DNA from: Flavivirga algicola
Lineage (GTDB): Bacteria > Bacteroidota > Bacteroidia > Flavobacteriales > Flavobacteriaceae
Reading direction: 5' to 3'
NCBI RefSeq assembly: GCF_012910715.1
Contig: NZ_JABBHF010000018.1
Coordinates: forward strand, 22,430 to 86,429
DNA: 64,000 nucleotides
The translations under genes and the position numbers were made by a program. Below the pieces are notes generated by a model that saw nothing but the letters and a program-made list of their open reading frames with translations, had not been told where the DNA came from and made no database searches. Positions 1 through 8,494 of the stretch are shown here, piece after piece. Position 1 is the first letter of the stretch, and each line of letters begins with the position of its first letter.

Positions 1-632
1 CTAAGACTTGAGTTATCAATTTCGATAGCATCTTTAGCTTTTTCTAATGGAGAATCTTTGCGAGTCGTATCTATATGATCGCGTTCTTGAACATTTTGTA
101 AAACATCCTCATAAACAACTTTATCACCTCGACCTATAAGTTCTTCATAACGTCTTATTGCTCTTTTCTCGGCAGAAGCTGTCATAAATAGTTTAAGTTC
201 AGCATCAGGAAAAACAACCGTACCAATATCCCTTCCATCCATTACCACGCCTTTGTCTTTTCCCATTTTTTGTTGTTGCTCGACCAATTTATGCCGAACT
301 TGAGAAACTGCTGCCACTTGACTAACAAAACCAGAAACCTTTAAGGTTCTAATCTCTTTTTCTACATTAATGCCATTTAAATATACTTCTGCAAAACCAA
401 GGATTTCATTAAACTTAAAGCTTATTTCAATATTTGGTAATTGATAAACTAATGCTTCAATATTGAAATCATCATCGCTAATGAGTCCTTTTTCCATAGC
501 ATATAGTGTAACGGCTCTGTACATAGCTCCAGTATCCACATAGATATAACCTAAATATTTAGCTAGTTGTTTGGCCACAGTACTTTTTCCCGTTGAAGAA
601 AACCCATCTATGGCTATTGTGATTTTGTTCAT
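1..632 (-). CDS. cmk: (d)CMP kinase, partial (C-terminus beyond left edge)
   Basis: Cytidylate kinase transfers phosphate from ATP to CMP or dCMP in pyrimidine nucleotide synthesis in the cytoplasm. The ATG at 632 opens a frame read leftwards with no stop up to the window edge, giving 210 codons; family members are about 225-230 residues, so only the last few are missing. Residues 10-18 form the P-loop (GFSSTGKST), residues 33-38 (DTGAMY) are the family's nucleotide-site motif, and residues 132-138 (DGRDIGT) are a second family signature. It is the last of three minus-strand genes after lon and porQ; cmk next to porQ is a known arrangement in Flavobacteriia. A -7-like TATTTTTG lies at 656-649 on the minus strand, but I see no convincing TTG partner. 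Confidence 0.95.
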   Translation of the reverse strand, partial: MNKITIAIDGFSSTGKSTVAKQLAKYLGYIYVDTGAMYRAVTLYAMEKGLISDDDFNIEALVYQLPNIEISFKFNEILGFAEVYLNGINVEKEIRTLKVSGFVSQVAAVSQVRHKLVEQQQKMGKDKGVVMDGRDIGTVVFPDAELKLFMTASAEKRAIRRYEELIGRGDKVVYEDVLQNVQERDHIDTTRKDSPLEKAKDAIEIDNSSL

Positions 633-764
633 AAAGTATAATAAGAAACAAAAATAGTCTTTAGCTACTAAAGAAAAAAACCAGAGGTTCGAATTCAAAT
701 TAAAACAGATTCCCATTTAAAATTAAAAGGGTTGACATATATTAAGTCAGGTTTAGAATAAAAC

Positions 765-1784
765 CTACCGCAAATCTATTTGTAAGCCAAAAAAGTTTGA
801 ATTTGCTGCACTAGTATACTTCGCATGCGTATAACTAAAACGCATTTTATTCATTTTAATCGATATCCCAGCGGAGAGCCCCGAAAAGTTTCGCTGATCT
901 ACAATTCGAAGCTCCTCTCCTCTACGAAAATTATAACCGAGCCTTATATTAAAACCGCCTTCAGGAAATATTTCTGCTCCAAGAATCGTATGCCTTATCA
1001 ATTGCCCTAAAAAACCAACTTTTTCATTGGTTTGATTGCCTCCCAAGTCGCTAACAGATCGTGCAGGATTGGGGCGTGCTATTGGCCATTTTTGAAGGTT
1101 CTCAAAAGTGACATGCCAACGAATGGGTACATTTTCTAATCGTTGGGACATCCCAAAAGCTATTTCAAAAGGAAGACGCTCATTAAGCCCTGCATAAGTA
1201 GTTATTTGAGTTCCTAAGTTTCTAACAACTATCGCAGCATTAAAATCTATATTGTCATTAATATATAACAAACCTAAATCAGCGGCAATACCTAATGAAT
1301 TATACTGTTCTAATTTTGATGTAATAAACTTTACATTGGTACCAAAATAAAAATCGGAATAACCTATTTGCAACGCATACCCCATAGAAAGTGCGGCTTC
1401 ATTACCTGTAAATGTTCCTGTACTATTACCATTTTCATCATACCCATCAAACGAACCATAATTAATATAGGTAATCCCTGCGTGAAATGTTTGTGTACGT
1501 CTATCAACAGTATATGCATAAGAAGCCGTACCATAGCTAATACCTCCTAAATAGCTTGAGTAATTTACCGCTAATTGATTATCCATTTCAACATTAATGG
1601 TTGCTGGATTGAATAGTCCTTGCGTAACATCGTAATCGACATTAGTTAGTATCTTTCCTCCTAATGCAGCTTGACGGGGCGACGATATTAAATTAAGAAA
1701 TTGATAGGTCGTCTCTCCACCCACTTGCGATATAGATAGCGTACTAAAAGACAAGCAAAAAAATGTTACAATTTTCTTTAGCAT
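765..1784 (-). CDS. porQ: Type IX secretion system protein PorQ
   Basis: PorQ is an outer-membrane beta-barrel-type protein needed for type IX secretion and for cell-surface attachment of T9SS cargo. The 339-residue product has an N-terminal signal peptide (about 1-20, ending in SISQ), then the family-typical opening VGGETTYQFLNL and SPRQAALGG. The rest is alternating aromatic/glycine beta-strand sequence (such as SYGTASYAYTV and FNIRLGYNFRRGEEL) and the product ends in FGLQIDLR. Length and end fit the family. It lies between lon and cmk on one strand; a terminator just after lon suggests porQ and cmk have their own promoter. It links functionally to the PorP/SprF-like and SprB-like genes at the right end of the window. 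Confidence 0.9.
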   Translation of the reverse strand: MLKKIVTFFCLSFSTLSISQVGGETTYQFLNLISSPRQAALGGKILTNVDYDVTQGLFNPATINVEMDNQLAVNYSSYLGGISYGTASYAYTVDRRTQTFHAGITYINYGSFDGYDENGNSTGTFTGNEAALSMGYALQIGYSDFYFGTNVKFITSKLEQYNSLGIAADLGLLYINDNIDFNAAIVVRNLGTQITTYAGLNERLPFEIAFGMSQRLENVPIRWHVTFENLQKWPIARPNPARSVSDLGGNQTNEKVGFLGQLIRHTILGAEIFPEGGFNIRLGYNFRRGEELRIVDQRNFSGLSAGISIKMNKMRFSYTHAKYTSAANSNFFGLQIDLR

Positions 1785-1847
1785 ATTTACAATACAAAGT
1801 AAGTAAATCTATCTTAAAACGATGGCAAGTATCTTTTATTTTAAATA

Positions 1848-1874
1848 ATAAAAAACCTCGAAGTAAATCGAGGT
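1848..1874 (-). terminator. Rho-independent terminator after lon
   Basis: ACCTCG at 1855-1860 pairs with CGAGGT at 1869-1874 around an 8-nt loop. Read on the minus strand the stem is followed by a run of T (TTTTTTA, 1854-1848). It begins 6 nt past the lon stop codon, so lon is likely terminated before porQ. Confidence 0.8.
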
Positions 1875-1880
1875 CTTATT

Positions 1881-4331
1881 TTAAAGCTTTTTAGCGTTTT
1901 TGACTTTTTGATTAGTAAGTGCTATTTTAATAACATCACTCATATCTGTCACATAGTGGAATGTAAGCCCTTTTAAGTACTCTGCTTTTATCTCCTCTAT
2001 ATCACGCCTATTTTCCTCACATAATAAAATCTCTTTTATACGTGCTCGTTTTGCTGCTAGGATTTTTTCCTTGATCCCACCAACAGGAAGGACTTTACCA
2101 CGCAACGTAATCTCACCTGTCATCGCTATACTTTTCTTTACTTTCTTTTGAGTAAATAAAGAAACCAAAGAAGTTAGCATCGTGACTCCTGCACTTGGAC
2201 CATCTTTTGGGGTTGCTCCTTCTGGTACGTGAATATGCACATTATATTTATCAAAGATTGTAGCGTCAATTCCAAAATTATCTGCATTGGATTTAATGTA
2301 CTCCATAGCTATGGTAGCAGATTCTTTCATCACCTTACCTAAATTTCCAGTAATAGTAAGTGTTCCTTTTCCTTTTGATAAAATAGATTCTATAAATAAA
2401 ATATCACCACCAACACGTGTCCATGCCAGCCCTGTTACAACACCAGCTACGTTATTGTTTTCATATTTATCACGCTCCAACTTAGCCCCTCCTAAAACTT
2501 CAACAACGTCTTCATTAGACACCTTCACATTATAATCTTCTTCCATGGCTATGTTTTTGGCAGCATAGCGTACCATTTTTGCAATTTGTTTTTCTAAACC
2601 ACGAACACCAGATTCACGGGTATATCCTTCAACAATCTTTTCCAATTGTGGTTTACCAATCTTTAAATGATCTGCAGACAAACCATGCTCTTTTAATTGT
2701 TTAGGTAATAGATGACGTTTGGCTATTTCTACTTTTTCCTCAATGGTATACCCTGTGACGTTAATAATCTCCATACGATCGCGCAATGCTGGCTGGATGG
2801 TAGACAAACTATTGGACGTAGCTATAAACATCACTTTAGATAGATCGTAACCCATTTCTAAGAAATTATCGTAGAACTCACTATTTTGCTCTGGGTCTAA
2901 AACTTCTAACATGGCAGATGACGGATCTCCTTGGTGCGAGTTAGATAGTTTATCGATTTCATCTAAAACAAAAACTGGGTTTGAAGTACCCGCTTTCTTT
3001 AAGCTTTGAATAATACGACCAGGCATAGCACCAATATAAGTTTTACGATGCCCTCTAATTTCTGCTTCATCACGCAAACCTCCCAATGAAATTCGTACAT
3101 ACTCCCTGCCCAGTGCTTCTGCTATAGATTTACCAAGCGATGTTTTACCAACACCTGGAGGTCCGTATAGACATAAAATAGGCGATTTCATATCGTTACG
3201 CAACTTTAGTACAGCAAGATATTCAATAATTCTTCGCTTTACGTCTTCTAATCCAAAATGATCTCTATCCAGAACTTTCTTGGCATACTTCAAATCGAAT
3301 TTATCTGTACTAAATTCGTTCCAAGGTAAATCGAGAAACAATTCTAGATAATTACGTTGAATAGAGTATTCTGCAACTTGGGGATTCATACGTTGCATTT
3401 TAGCTATTTCCTTATCGAAATGCTTAGCGACTTTCTCATCCCATTGCTTTTCACTAGCACGTTGCTTCATTTCTTCAAGCTCTTCATCATGACTTACACC
3501 TCCCAATTCTTCTTGAATGGTTTTCATTTGCTGATGCAAGAAATACTCACGTTGCTGCTGACTCATATCCATTTGAACTTTAGACTGTATATCGTTCTTA
3601 AGTTCTAACTTTTGAAATTCAACATTCATATACTTGAGCGTAGCCAAAGCGCGCTTTTTAAGATCATCCATTTCTAAAAGAGTCTGCTTCTCTGCCACCG
3701 AAAGATTCATATTAGATGACACGAAGTTTATTAAAAATGAATTACTTTCTATATTTTTAATAGCAAAAGACGCTTCGCTAGGAATATTAGGACTCTCTTT
3801 AATAATTTCCAGTGCCAAGTCCTTTATAGAATCTATAATGGCAGTAAACTCTTTATTATTAACCGCTGGTTTGGCTTCTGCTATGTCCCTGATAGTAGCA
3901 TTCATGTATGGATCTTCAGTGAGAACCTCTGCCACTTTAAAACGTTTTTTTCCTTGAATAATAACCGTTACATTACCATCGGGCATTTTTAAAACACGTA
4001 GTATTCTTGCTACGGTACCCGTTTCATTGATGTCTTTTGCTGTTGGATTTTCTACAGACTCATCCTTTTGAGATACTACCCCTATAACTTTTCCGCCTTT
4101 ATTGGCATCATTTATTAGTTTAATAGATTTATCTCTACCTGCCGTAATTGGAATTACAACACCTGGAAATAATACCGTATTTCTCAATGATAAAATAGGT
4201 AATGTTTCTGGTAATTCTTCATTATTGATGGCTTCTTCATCTTCTGGTGTCATTAATGGAATTAATTCTGAGTTCTCATCAAATTCCTGTAATGACAAAC
4301 TGTCAAGGGCTATAAAATTAGATTTCTTCAT
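1881..4331 (-). CDS. lon: ATP-dependent protease La (Lon)
   Basis: Lon is a cytoplasmic homo-oligomeric AAA+ serine protease that degrades misfolded and short-lived regulatory proteins. The 816-residue product has all three parts. The N-terminal substrate-binding domain (about 45-250) opens with [14 protein letters not shown]. The AAA+ module has a Walker A loop GPPGVGKTS near residue 389. The C-terminal protease domain has catalytic Ser713 in PKDGPSAG and Lys756 in GGIKEK, spaced 43 residues apart as in E. coli Lon (S679/K722). Length matches the family. It is first of three minus-strand genes (lon, porQ, cmk) and has its own terminator. No heat-shock-type operator is obvious in the 265 bp upstream. 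Confidence 0.98.
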   Translation of the reverse strand: MKKSNFIALDSLSLQEFDENSELIPLMTPEDEEAINNEELPETLPILSLRNTVLFPGVVIPITAGRDKSIKLINDANKGGKVIGVVSQKDESVENPTAKDINETGTVARILRVLKMPDGNVTVIIQGKKRFKVAEVLTEDPYMNATIRDIAEAKPAVNNKEFTAIIDSIKDLALEIIKESPNIPSEASFAIKNIESNSFLINFVSSNMNLSVAEKQTLLEMDDLKKRALATLKYMNVEFQKLELKNDIQSKVQMDMSQQQREYFLHQQMKTIQEELGGVSHDEELEEMKQRASEKQWDEKVAKHFDKEIAKMQRMNPQVAEYSIQRNYLELFLDLPWNEFSTDKFDLKYAKKVLDRDHFGLEDVKRRIIEYLAVLKLRNDMKSPILCLYGPPGVGKTSLGKSIAEALGREYVRISLGGLRDEAEIRGHRKTYIGAMPGRIIQSLKKAGTSNPVFVLDEIDKLSNSHQGDPSSAMLEVLDPEQNSEFYDNFLEMGYDLSKVMFIATSNSLSTIQPALRDRMEIINVTGYTIEEKVEIAKRHLLPKQLKEHGLSADHLKIGKPQLEKIVEGYTRESGVRGLEKQIAKMVRYAAKNIAMEEDYNVKVSNEDVVEVLGGAKLERDKYENNNVAGVVTGLAWTRVGGDILFIESILSKGKGTLTITGNLGKVMKESATIAMEYIKSNADNFGIDATIFDKYNVHIHVPEGATPKDGPSAGVTMLTSLVSLFTQKKVKKSIAMTGEITLRGKVLPVGGIKEKILAAKRARIKEILLCEENRRDIEEIKAEYLKGLTFHYVTDMSDVIKIALTNQKVKNAKKL

Positions 4332-4532
4332 ATATATATTTAGGTCAATCTGTCATTAAAACACGATCGATCATTTATTATATTAATTCTTCAAAACATT
4401 AAAATCATGAATATCAAACACTTAAACACTAATAAAGATATTCATTATAACTATATAATTCAATAGCTATGCCACAGTATAAAATGCTTCCAAATATTTT
4501 TAAATTGTCATTACCATATATTACCTAACAAA

Positions 4533-4557
4533 CAACCCCTACTAAAAGCAGGGGTTG
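4533..4557 (-). terminator. Probable terminator after Kelch lipoprotein gene
   Basis: An 8-bp perfect stem (CAACCCCT at 4533-4540, AGGGGTTG at 4550-4557) with a 9-nt loop sits about 40 nt past the stop of the Kelch gene. The minus-strand tail is only moderately T-rich (TTTGTTAGG), so termination strength is uncertain. Confidence 0.55.
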
Positions 4558-4596
4558 CTATTCTATTAATTTAAAACTATCTATATTCAGGTTAAC

Positions 4597-6390
4597 TTAA
4601 TCGAAAGCCCATACATCATTTTTTAAATCGCGAATTTGAACCCCTCCTATAACCCATACTTGACCATTATAAACGACCGTAGTATGGAGGTTTCTTTGTG
4701 AAAATTCTGCATCATCTGTAACATTAGTCCATGTGATTCCATCAAGGGAGTACCAAACATCATTTCTAGGATTTGCATTACTTCCTCCCATAACCCATAA
4801 TTTACCATCATAGGCTACCGCAGAATGATAATATCTTTCTGCAAAAGGAGCATTGGAAGTAACTTCGGTCCAGTTAACACCATCGGATGAAGACCACACA
4901 TCATTTTTATAACTTCCATCTCTTCCCCCTATAACCCATAACTTATCATTATAAACTATCGTTGTATGCCCAAATCTTCCTGTAAAAGGAGCATTGGAAG
5001 TAACTTCAGTCCAAGTAATACCATCAGACGAGGACCAAACATCATTTTTTTTACTTGTATCATCCCCTCCTATAACCCATAATTTATCCTTATAAACGAC
5101 TGTTGTATGCCCATACCTTCCTGTAAAGGGAGCATTGGAAGTGGCTTCGGTCCAGGTAATGCCATCAGACGAGGACCAAACATCATTTTTTCTCGTTCCA
5201 TCATACCCTCCTATAACCCATAATTTATTATTAAAGACTACAGAAGTATGTCTCCACCTTCCTGAAAAAGCAGCATTAGACGCTACTTCATCCCAGGAAA
5301 TACCATTGGAGGAAGACCAGACATCATTTTTTCCATCTCCATCATCCCCTCCTATAACCCATAACTTATCATTATAGACTACTGTAGTGTGCCCCCATCT
5401 TTTTGAAAATTCTGCATTATCAGTGATCGCCAAAGCAGAAAAATCCACTTCTCTGGTATTAAATGCATGAATGGCACTACTTGTACTTACTCCTTCTTCA
5501 TCTACAGCCTCTACTCTCCAATAATAAATTTGTTTTGCCCTTAGGCGTTCTGTTAAAGTAAAGCTGGTAATACTTAAGTTCTCTGCAAATAATGTTGTTG
5601 AAGTCTCTTCGGTTCCTAAATAAAAATTGTAGCTTACGGTTCCGCCTTCTGGATCGGTGGATGCTTCCCAACCAAAGCTGAGCAATCTATCAACCTCCGT
5701 TGCTCCTGTTACAGGGGCTACCAAACTAAAGGCTTCTGGAGCTCTATTTACTAAAGCAGTACATATATACTCCTGGGTACTTCCGTCTTCTGCAGTTACC
5801 GTATAGGTAATAGGAGACGAAAAATCCTGAGTTCCCGATGGACTTACTGTAGCTAATTCAGACAAGGCTATACTTGGTGTTAAAGCCGTTACATCTGTGC
5901 CGTGCGCAAATCTTGTCATTATGGTATGGTCTGATGTACTAATAGTTCCAGTAATATCTTCTTCAAGATTTAAATTATCTGCTTTAGTAAACGCAAATGT
6001 TAGTAATTCTTTTGCATTGTTCTTATCTACCAAAACACTACATACATATTCCTGAGTACTTCCATCTTCTGCAGTTAAAGTATAGGAAACAGGAGACGAA
6101 AAATCCTGGGCTCCCTTTGGGCTTACCGTAGCTAATTCAGACAAGGTTATACTTGGTGTTAAAGCCGTTACATCTGTGCCGTGCGCAAATCTTGCCATTA
6201 TGGTATGGTCTGATGTGCTAATAGTTCCAGTAACATCCTCTTCAAGATTTAAATTATCTGCTTTAGTAAAGATAAATGTTTGTAATTCTTTTGCATCGCT
6301 TTTAACGATAGTTCCATTATCATCTTTGGAGCAACTCCCTGCTATTATAAATATTAATAGCAATAGTAGGTTTTTAAAATTCGAGTTCAT
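4597..6390 (-). CDS. Surface lipoprotein: two DUF5018-like repeats plus six-bladed Kelch propeller
   Basis: The function is unknown; the architecture suggests cell-surface binding. The 597-residue product has a lipoprotein signal with lipid Cys20 (IIAGSC). Two near-identical 93-residue units follow (33-125 and 126-218, each opening AKEL and containing FAHGTDVTALTPS), resembling the DUF5018 domain of Bacteroidota surface proteins. A fibronectin-III-like stretch covers about 219-312. Six Kelch-like blades of 47 residues start at 325, 372, 419, 466, 513 and 560, each with the core LWVIGG and most with KNDVWSSSDGITW. This should fold as a six-bladed beta-propeller. The repeats are also close at DNA level, suggesting recent duplication. 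No enzymatic residues are recognised. A TATTTTTG -7-like box lies just upstream. Confidence 0.8.
   Translation of the reverse strand: MNSNFKNLLLLLIFIIAGSCSKDDNGTIVKSDAKELQTFIFTKADNLNLEEDVTGTISTSDHTIMARFAHGTDVTALTPSITLSELATVSPKGAQDFSSPVSYTLTAEDGSTQEYVCSVLVDKNNAKELLTFAFTKADNLNLEEDITGTISTSDHTIMTRFAHGTDVTALTPSIALSELATVSPSGTQDFSSPITYTVTAEDGSTQEYICTALVNRAPEAFSLVAPVTGATEVDRLLSFGWEASTDPEGGTVSYNFYLGTEETSTTLFAENLSITSFTLTERLRAKQIYYWRVEAVDEEGVSTSSAIHAFNTREVDFSALAITDNAEFSKRWGHTTVVYNDKLWVIGGDDGDGKNDVWSSSNGISWDEVASNAAFSGRWRHTSVVFNNKLWVIGGYDGTRKNDVWSSSDGITWTEATSNAPFTGRYGHTTVVYKDKLWVIGGDDTSKKNDVWSSSDGITWTEVTSNAPFTGRFGHTTIVYNDKLWVIGGRDGSYKNDVWSSSDGVNWTEVTSNAPFAERYYHSAVAYDGKLWVMGGSNANPRNDVWYSLDGITWTNVTDDAEFSQRNLHTTVVYNGQVWVIGGVQIRDLKNDVWAFD
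4600..5418 (-). repeat. Six tandem 141-bp repeats encoding Kelch blades
   Basis: The coding DNA of residues 325-597 is six head-to-tail units of 141 bp (47 codons); the last is slightly variant. Units 2-4 are the most alike, sharing long blocks such as those for KNDVWSSSDGITWTE. They are in-frame coding repeats without spacers. Confidence 0.9.
5737..6294 (-). repeat. Two tandem 279-bp repeats encoding DUF5018-like units
   Basis: The stretches 6294-6016 and 6015-5737 encode residues 33-125 and 126-218. They share long identical nucleotide blocks, for example those for TISTSDHTIM and FAHGTDVTALTPS. This looks like a recent in-frame duplication inside the Kelch lipoprotein gene. Confidence 0.9.
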
Positions 6391-6414
6391 TTTGTTTTTT
6401 TATTGATTAGTTTG

Positions 6415-6453
6415 CAAAAATATCAAGGTTGAACATCACTATTTGGTCAACCT
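6415..6453 (-). promoter_or_regulatory. Candidate promoter and inverted repeat upstream of the Kelch lipoprotein gene
   Basis: Read on the minus strand, TATTTTTG (6422-6415) matches the Bacteroidota -7 consensus TANNTTTG and lies 24 nt before the start codon. Just upstream is a 7-bp inverted repeat (AGGTTGA 6426-6432, TCAACCT 6447-6453, 14-nt spacer) where the -33 element would sit; it could be an operator. No TTG is at the usual distance, so the promoter call is tentative. Confidence 0.4.
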
Positions 6454-6547
6454 ACGTCACAAAACAATCAATCCTAAAATTAACAAGTCATAAATCGTAA
6501 TAAAAGACAAATTCATTAAAAAAATAACACAGAAACTATAACAGTAA

Positions 6548-6813
6548 ACTAGTTCCAATAATGTTCTAAATGATTCTTATAAAAATGTATATTCCATTGA
6601 GATATTAAATCTTTTAAGCGAAAATAAATTTGAAGCAATAATTTATAATAACTCAAATAATATTACAAAAACCATAGAAGAAGGAATTAGTATAAATACT
6701 AAAAAAATAAAGAAACATTCGAATACACTTACAACAGTAATAATTATCCTGCTATGGCCAAATCTTATTTTGATGGAGAACTAGATTTAACCATAGAATA
6801 CTTTTACGAATAA
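6548..6813 (+). pseudogene. Frameshifted remnant of a small protein gene
   Basis: Two adjacent frames show protein-like sequence interrupted by a shift. From 6548 one frame reads TSSNNVLNDSYKNVYSIEIL and continues NLLSENKFEAIIYNN, then runs into low-complexity codons near 6700. From about 6716 another frame reads ETFEYTYNSNNYPAMAKSYF and DGELDLTIEYFYE before TAA at 6811-6813. The second part resembles the C-terminal tails of small flavobacterial lipoproteins with repeated YEYNSDG-type strands. No start codon or signal peptide remains upstream, so this looks like a decayed, 5'-truncated gene. The family assignment rests on recall of similar tails. Confidence 0.5.
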
Positions 6814-6830
6814 CAACTAAAACTCTAACC

Positions 6831-6869
6831 TAAAAGCGCTGTTTCTTTAATTAGAATCAGCGTTTTTTT
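6831..6869. terminator. Bidirectional terminator between gene remnant and rhomboid gene
   Basis: A hairpin pairs AAAAGCGCTG with CAGCGTTTTT (one G-T wobble) and extends inward through TTCT/AGAA to a short loop. A runs on the left and T runs on the right let it terminate from either side. It lies between the plus-strand remnant and the minus-strand rhomboid gene. Confidence 0.7.
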
Positions 6870-6880
6870 ATAATCATACA

Positions 6881-7531
6881 CTACATCTTCCCTGTTTTCT
6901 TCAAGGCAAACAACAAAACAATGGGGATTGCCAACAAACCAATCATAAGTAAATTGGTTTTAAACAAACCTGGTGACAAAATTAAAGTAATAAGATAGCC
7001 TCCTATCGCTCCGCCAAAATGTGCATCATGCCCTATATTACCTATTCTATTTTTCATTCCATATATGGAGTATAGCAAATAACCTATTCCAAAAATATAT
7101 GCTGGTATGGGGATTGGAATGAAAAACATATATAACTCCATCCCTGGACGCAATAAAATAGCTGAATATAAAATGCCCGTGACGGCTCCACTTGCTCCCA
7201 CTGCACTGTAGTGGTATTCATTTTTATGAAAGTAGAGTGATAATAAACTGCCAAATAATAGGCTACCCAAATAGATTAAGATAAAATAAAAAGGACTTAA
7301 CAGTTTAACGACTACTGGTGCAAAAAAATACAAGGTAAGCATATTAAACAATAGATGTTGTGTATCTACATGTAAAAACCCAGAGCTAAACATCCTTATT
7401 TGCTCCCCCCTTTGCACACCACCTACCTGAAATTTATATCTTTCAAAAAAACTATAATCACCAAATCCCTTATAAGATATGATAACATTAGCTGCAATTA
7501 TAATTATAGTCATTAAGTCTAATTTGCCCAT
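6881..7531 (-). CDS. Rhomboid-family intramembrane serine protease
   Basis: Rhomboid proteases cut transmembrane segments within the inner membrane. The 216-residue product is strongly hydrophobic with about six membrane segments, the minimal rhomboid core. Catalytic Ser114 lies in GASG (residues 112-115) and the partner His171 in AHFGGAIGG. Asn63 in the segment HLLFNM corresponds to the oxyanion-stabilising Asn154 of E. coli GlpG. There is no added cytoplasmic or zinc domain. The gene is divergent from the acyltransferase with 62 bp between start codons, so both promoters must lie in that gap. The substrate cannot be inferred. Confidence 0.92.
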   Translation of the reverse strand: MGKLDLMTIIIIAANVIISYKGFGDYSFFERYKFQVGGVQRGEQIRMFSSGFLHVDTQHLLFNMLTLYFFAPVVVKLLSPFYFILIYLGSLLFGSLLSLYFHKNEYHYSAVGASGAVTGILYSAILLRPGMELYMFFIPIPIPAYIFGIGYLLYSIYGMKNRIGNIGHDAHFGGAIGGYLITLILSPGLFKTNLLMIGLLAIPIVLLFALKKTGKM

Positions 7532-7561
7532 GCCCTGTAAACGTTTAAAATCTATTTAACA

Positions 7562-7569
7562 TATATTTG
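7562..7569 (+). promoter_or_regulatory. Candidate -7 element for the acyltransferase gene
   Basis: TATATTTG matches TANNTTTG and sits 24 nt before the ATG at 7594. No TTG is at the expected -33 distance (the region near 7541 reads GTTT), so the match is partial. Confidence 0.4.
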
Positions 7570-7593
7570 CTGCTACAAATCTAAAACTAATTA

Positions 7594-8466
7594 ATGCAAT
7601 TTCTAATTTATCTTATTGTTTATCCTTTTTTATGGTCTATATCCAAACTTCCTTTTGGACTATTATATATTATATCAGATGGTTTTTACATATTGATTTA
7701 TCATATCATAGGCTACAGAAAGAAGGTAGTTAACAACAATTTAAGGCTTGTTTTTCCTGATAAAACCGACCAGGAAATTGCTTTGATTAGAAAAAAGTTC
7801 TACAAGCATTTATGTGACATGTTTCTGGAAATGGCAAAAACCATGTCTATTTCTAAAAAAGAAATGGAAAAACGTTTTAAAATTATCAATCCAGAGGAGT
7901 TTAAACGCTTAGAGGGCTTAAACAAAAGCATTATATTGATATTTGGTCATTATGCCAGTTGGGAATGGTCCATCGTACTTCAAAACCACATAAACTTTAA
8001 AGGTCTGGCCGTTTATAAGAAACTGGCAAACCCTCATTTTGATAAATTGGTTAGGGATATTCGTTCCAAATTCAATACAACTCTTATAAGCACTAAAGAA
8101 ACGACAAGCATTATAAACCATAATGAATCTGAAGGCATCAAAAGTATTACAGGTTTTTTAAGCGACCAATCCCCCAGACTCAGTAAAGATGTTTATTGGG
8201 GAAATTTTATGGGAATTGATGTTCCCTGCTTCACGGGCGCAGAGCGTTTAGCGAAAAAATTAGATCTGTCTACCGCCTATTTAAAAGTCACTAAAGTAAA
8301 ACGCGGGTTTTATGAAGCAGAAATTATAACACTTGCTGAAGACTCCAAAACATATAAAAACTACGAGTTAACAGATCTATTTCTTAAAGAGGTAGAAAAG
8401 CAAATTTATAAAGCTCCCGAGTACTATTTCTGGACACATAAACGCTGGAAACACAAAAAAGATTAA
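7594..8466 (+). CDS. LpxL/HtrB-family lysophospholipid acyltransferase
   Basis: This family adds secondary acyl chains to lipid A or acylates related lipids at the inner membrane. The 290-residue product has a hydrophobic N-terminal anchor (about 1-35) and the acyltransferase signature H-x4-E at His119 and Glu124 (GHYASWEW). It also has SDQSPR near residue 190 and the C-terminal YFWTHKRWKH typical of Bacteroidota LpxL-like proteins. Length fits the family (about 290-310). It is a single gene, divergent from the rhomboid and convergent with the sulfatase. Whether it acts on lipid A or on an aminolipid cannot be decided from sequence. Confidence 0.88.
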   Translation: MQFLIYLIVYPFLWSISKLPFGLLYIISDGFYILIYHIIGYRKKVVNNNLRLVFPDKTDQEIALIRKKFYKHLCDMFLEMAKTMSISKKEMEKRFKIINPEEFKRLEGLNKSIILIFGHYASWEWSIVLQNHINFKGLAVYKKLANPHFDKLVRDIRSKFNTTLISTKETTSIINHNESEGIKSITGFLSDQSPRLSKDVYWGNFMGIDVPCFTGAERLAKKLDLSTAYLKVTKVKRGFYEAEIITLAEDSKTYKNYELTDLFLKEVEKQIYKAPEYYFWTHKRWKHKKD

Positions 8467-8489
8467 GGACTAATACCATGTATTAGCCC
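8467..8489. terminator. Terminator between convergent acyltransferase and sulfatase genes
   Basis: GGACTAATAC (8467-8476) pairs with GTATTAGCCC (8480-8489) with one mismatch and a 3-nt loop. It begins directly after the acyltransferase stop and ends just before the sulfatase stop. T-rich sequence is short on both sides. Confidence 0.55.
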
Positions 8490-8494
8490 TTATT

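Noticed and set aside
4600..5418. Regular 141-bp repeats considered as a CRISPR-like array
   Set aside because: They are contiguous coding repeats without unique spacers and translate to Kelch blades.
6391..6547. Possible small gene before the frameshifted remnant
   Set aside because: No start codon, signal sequence or protein-like composition was found in any frame.
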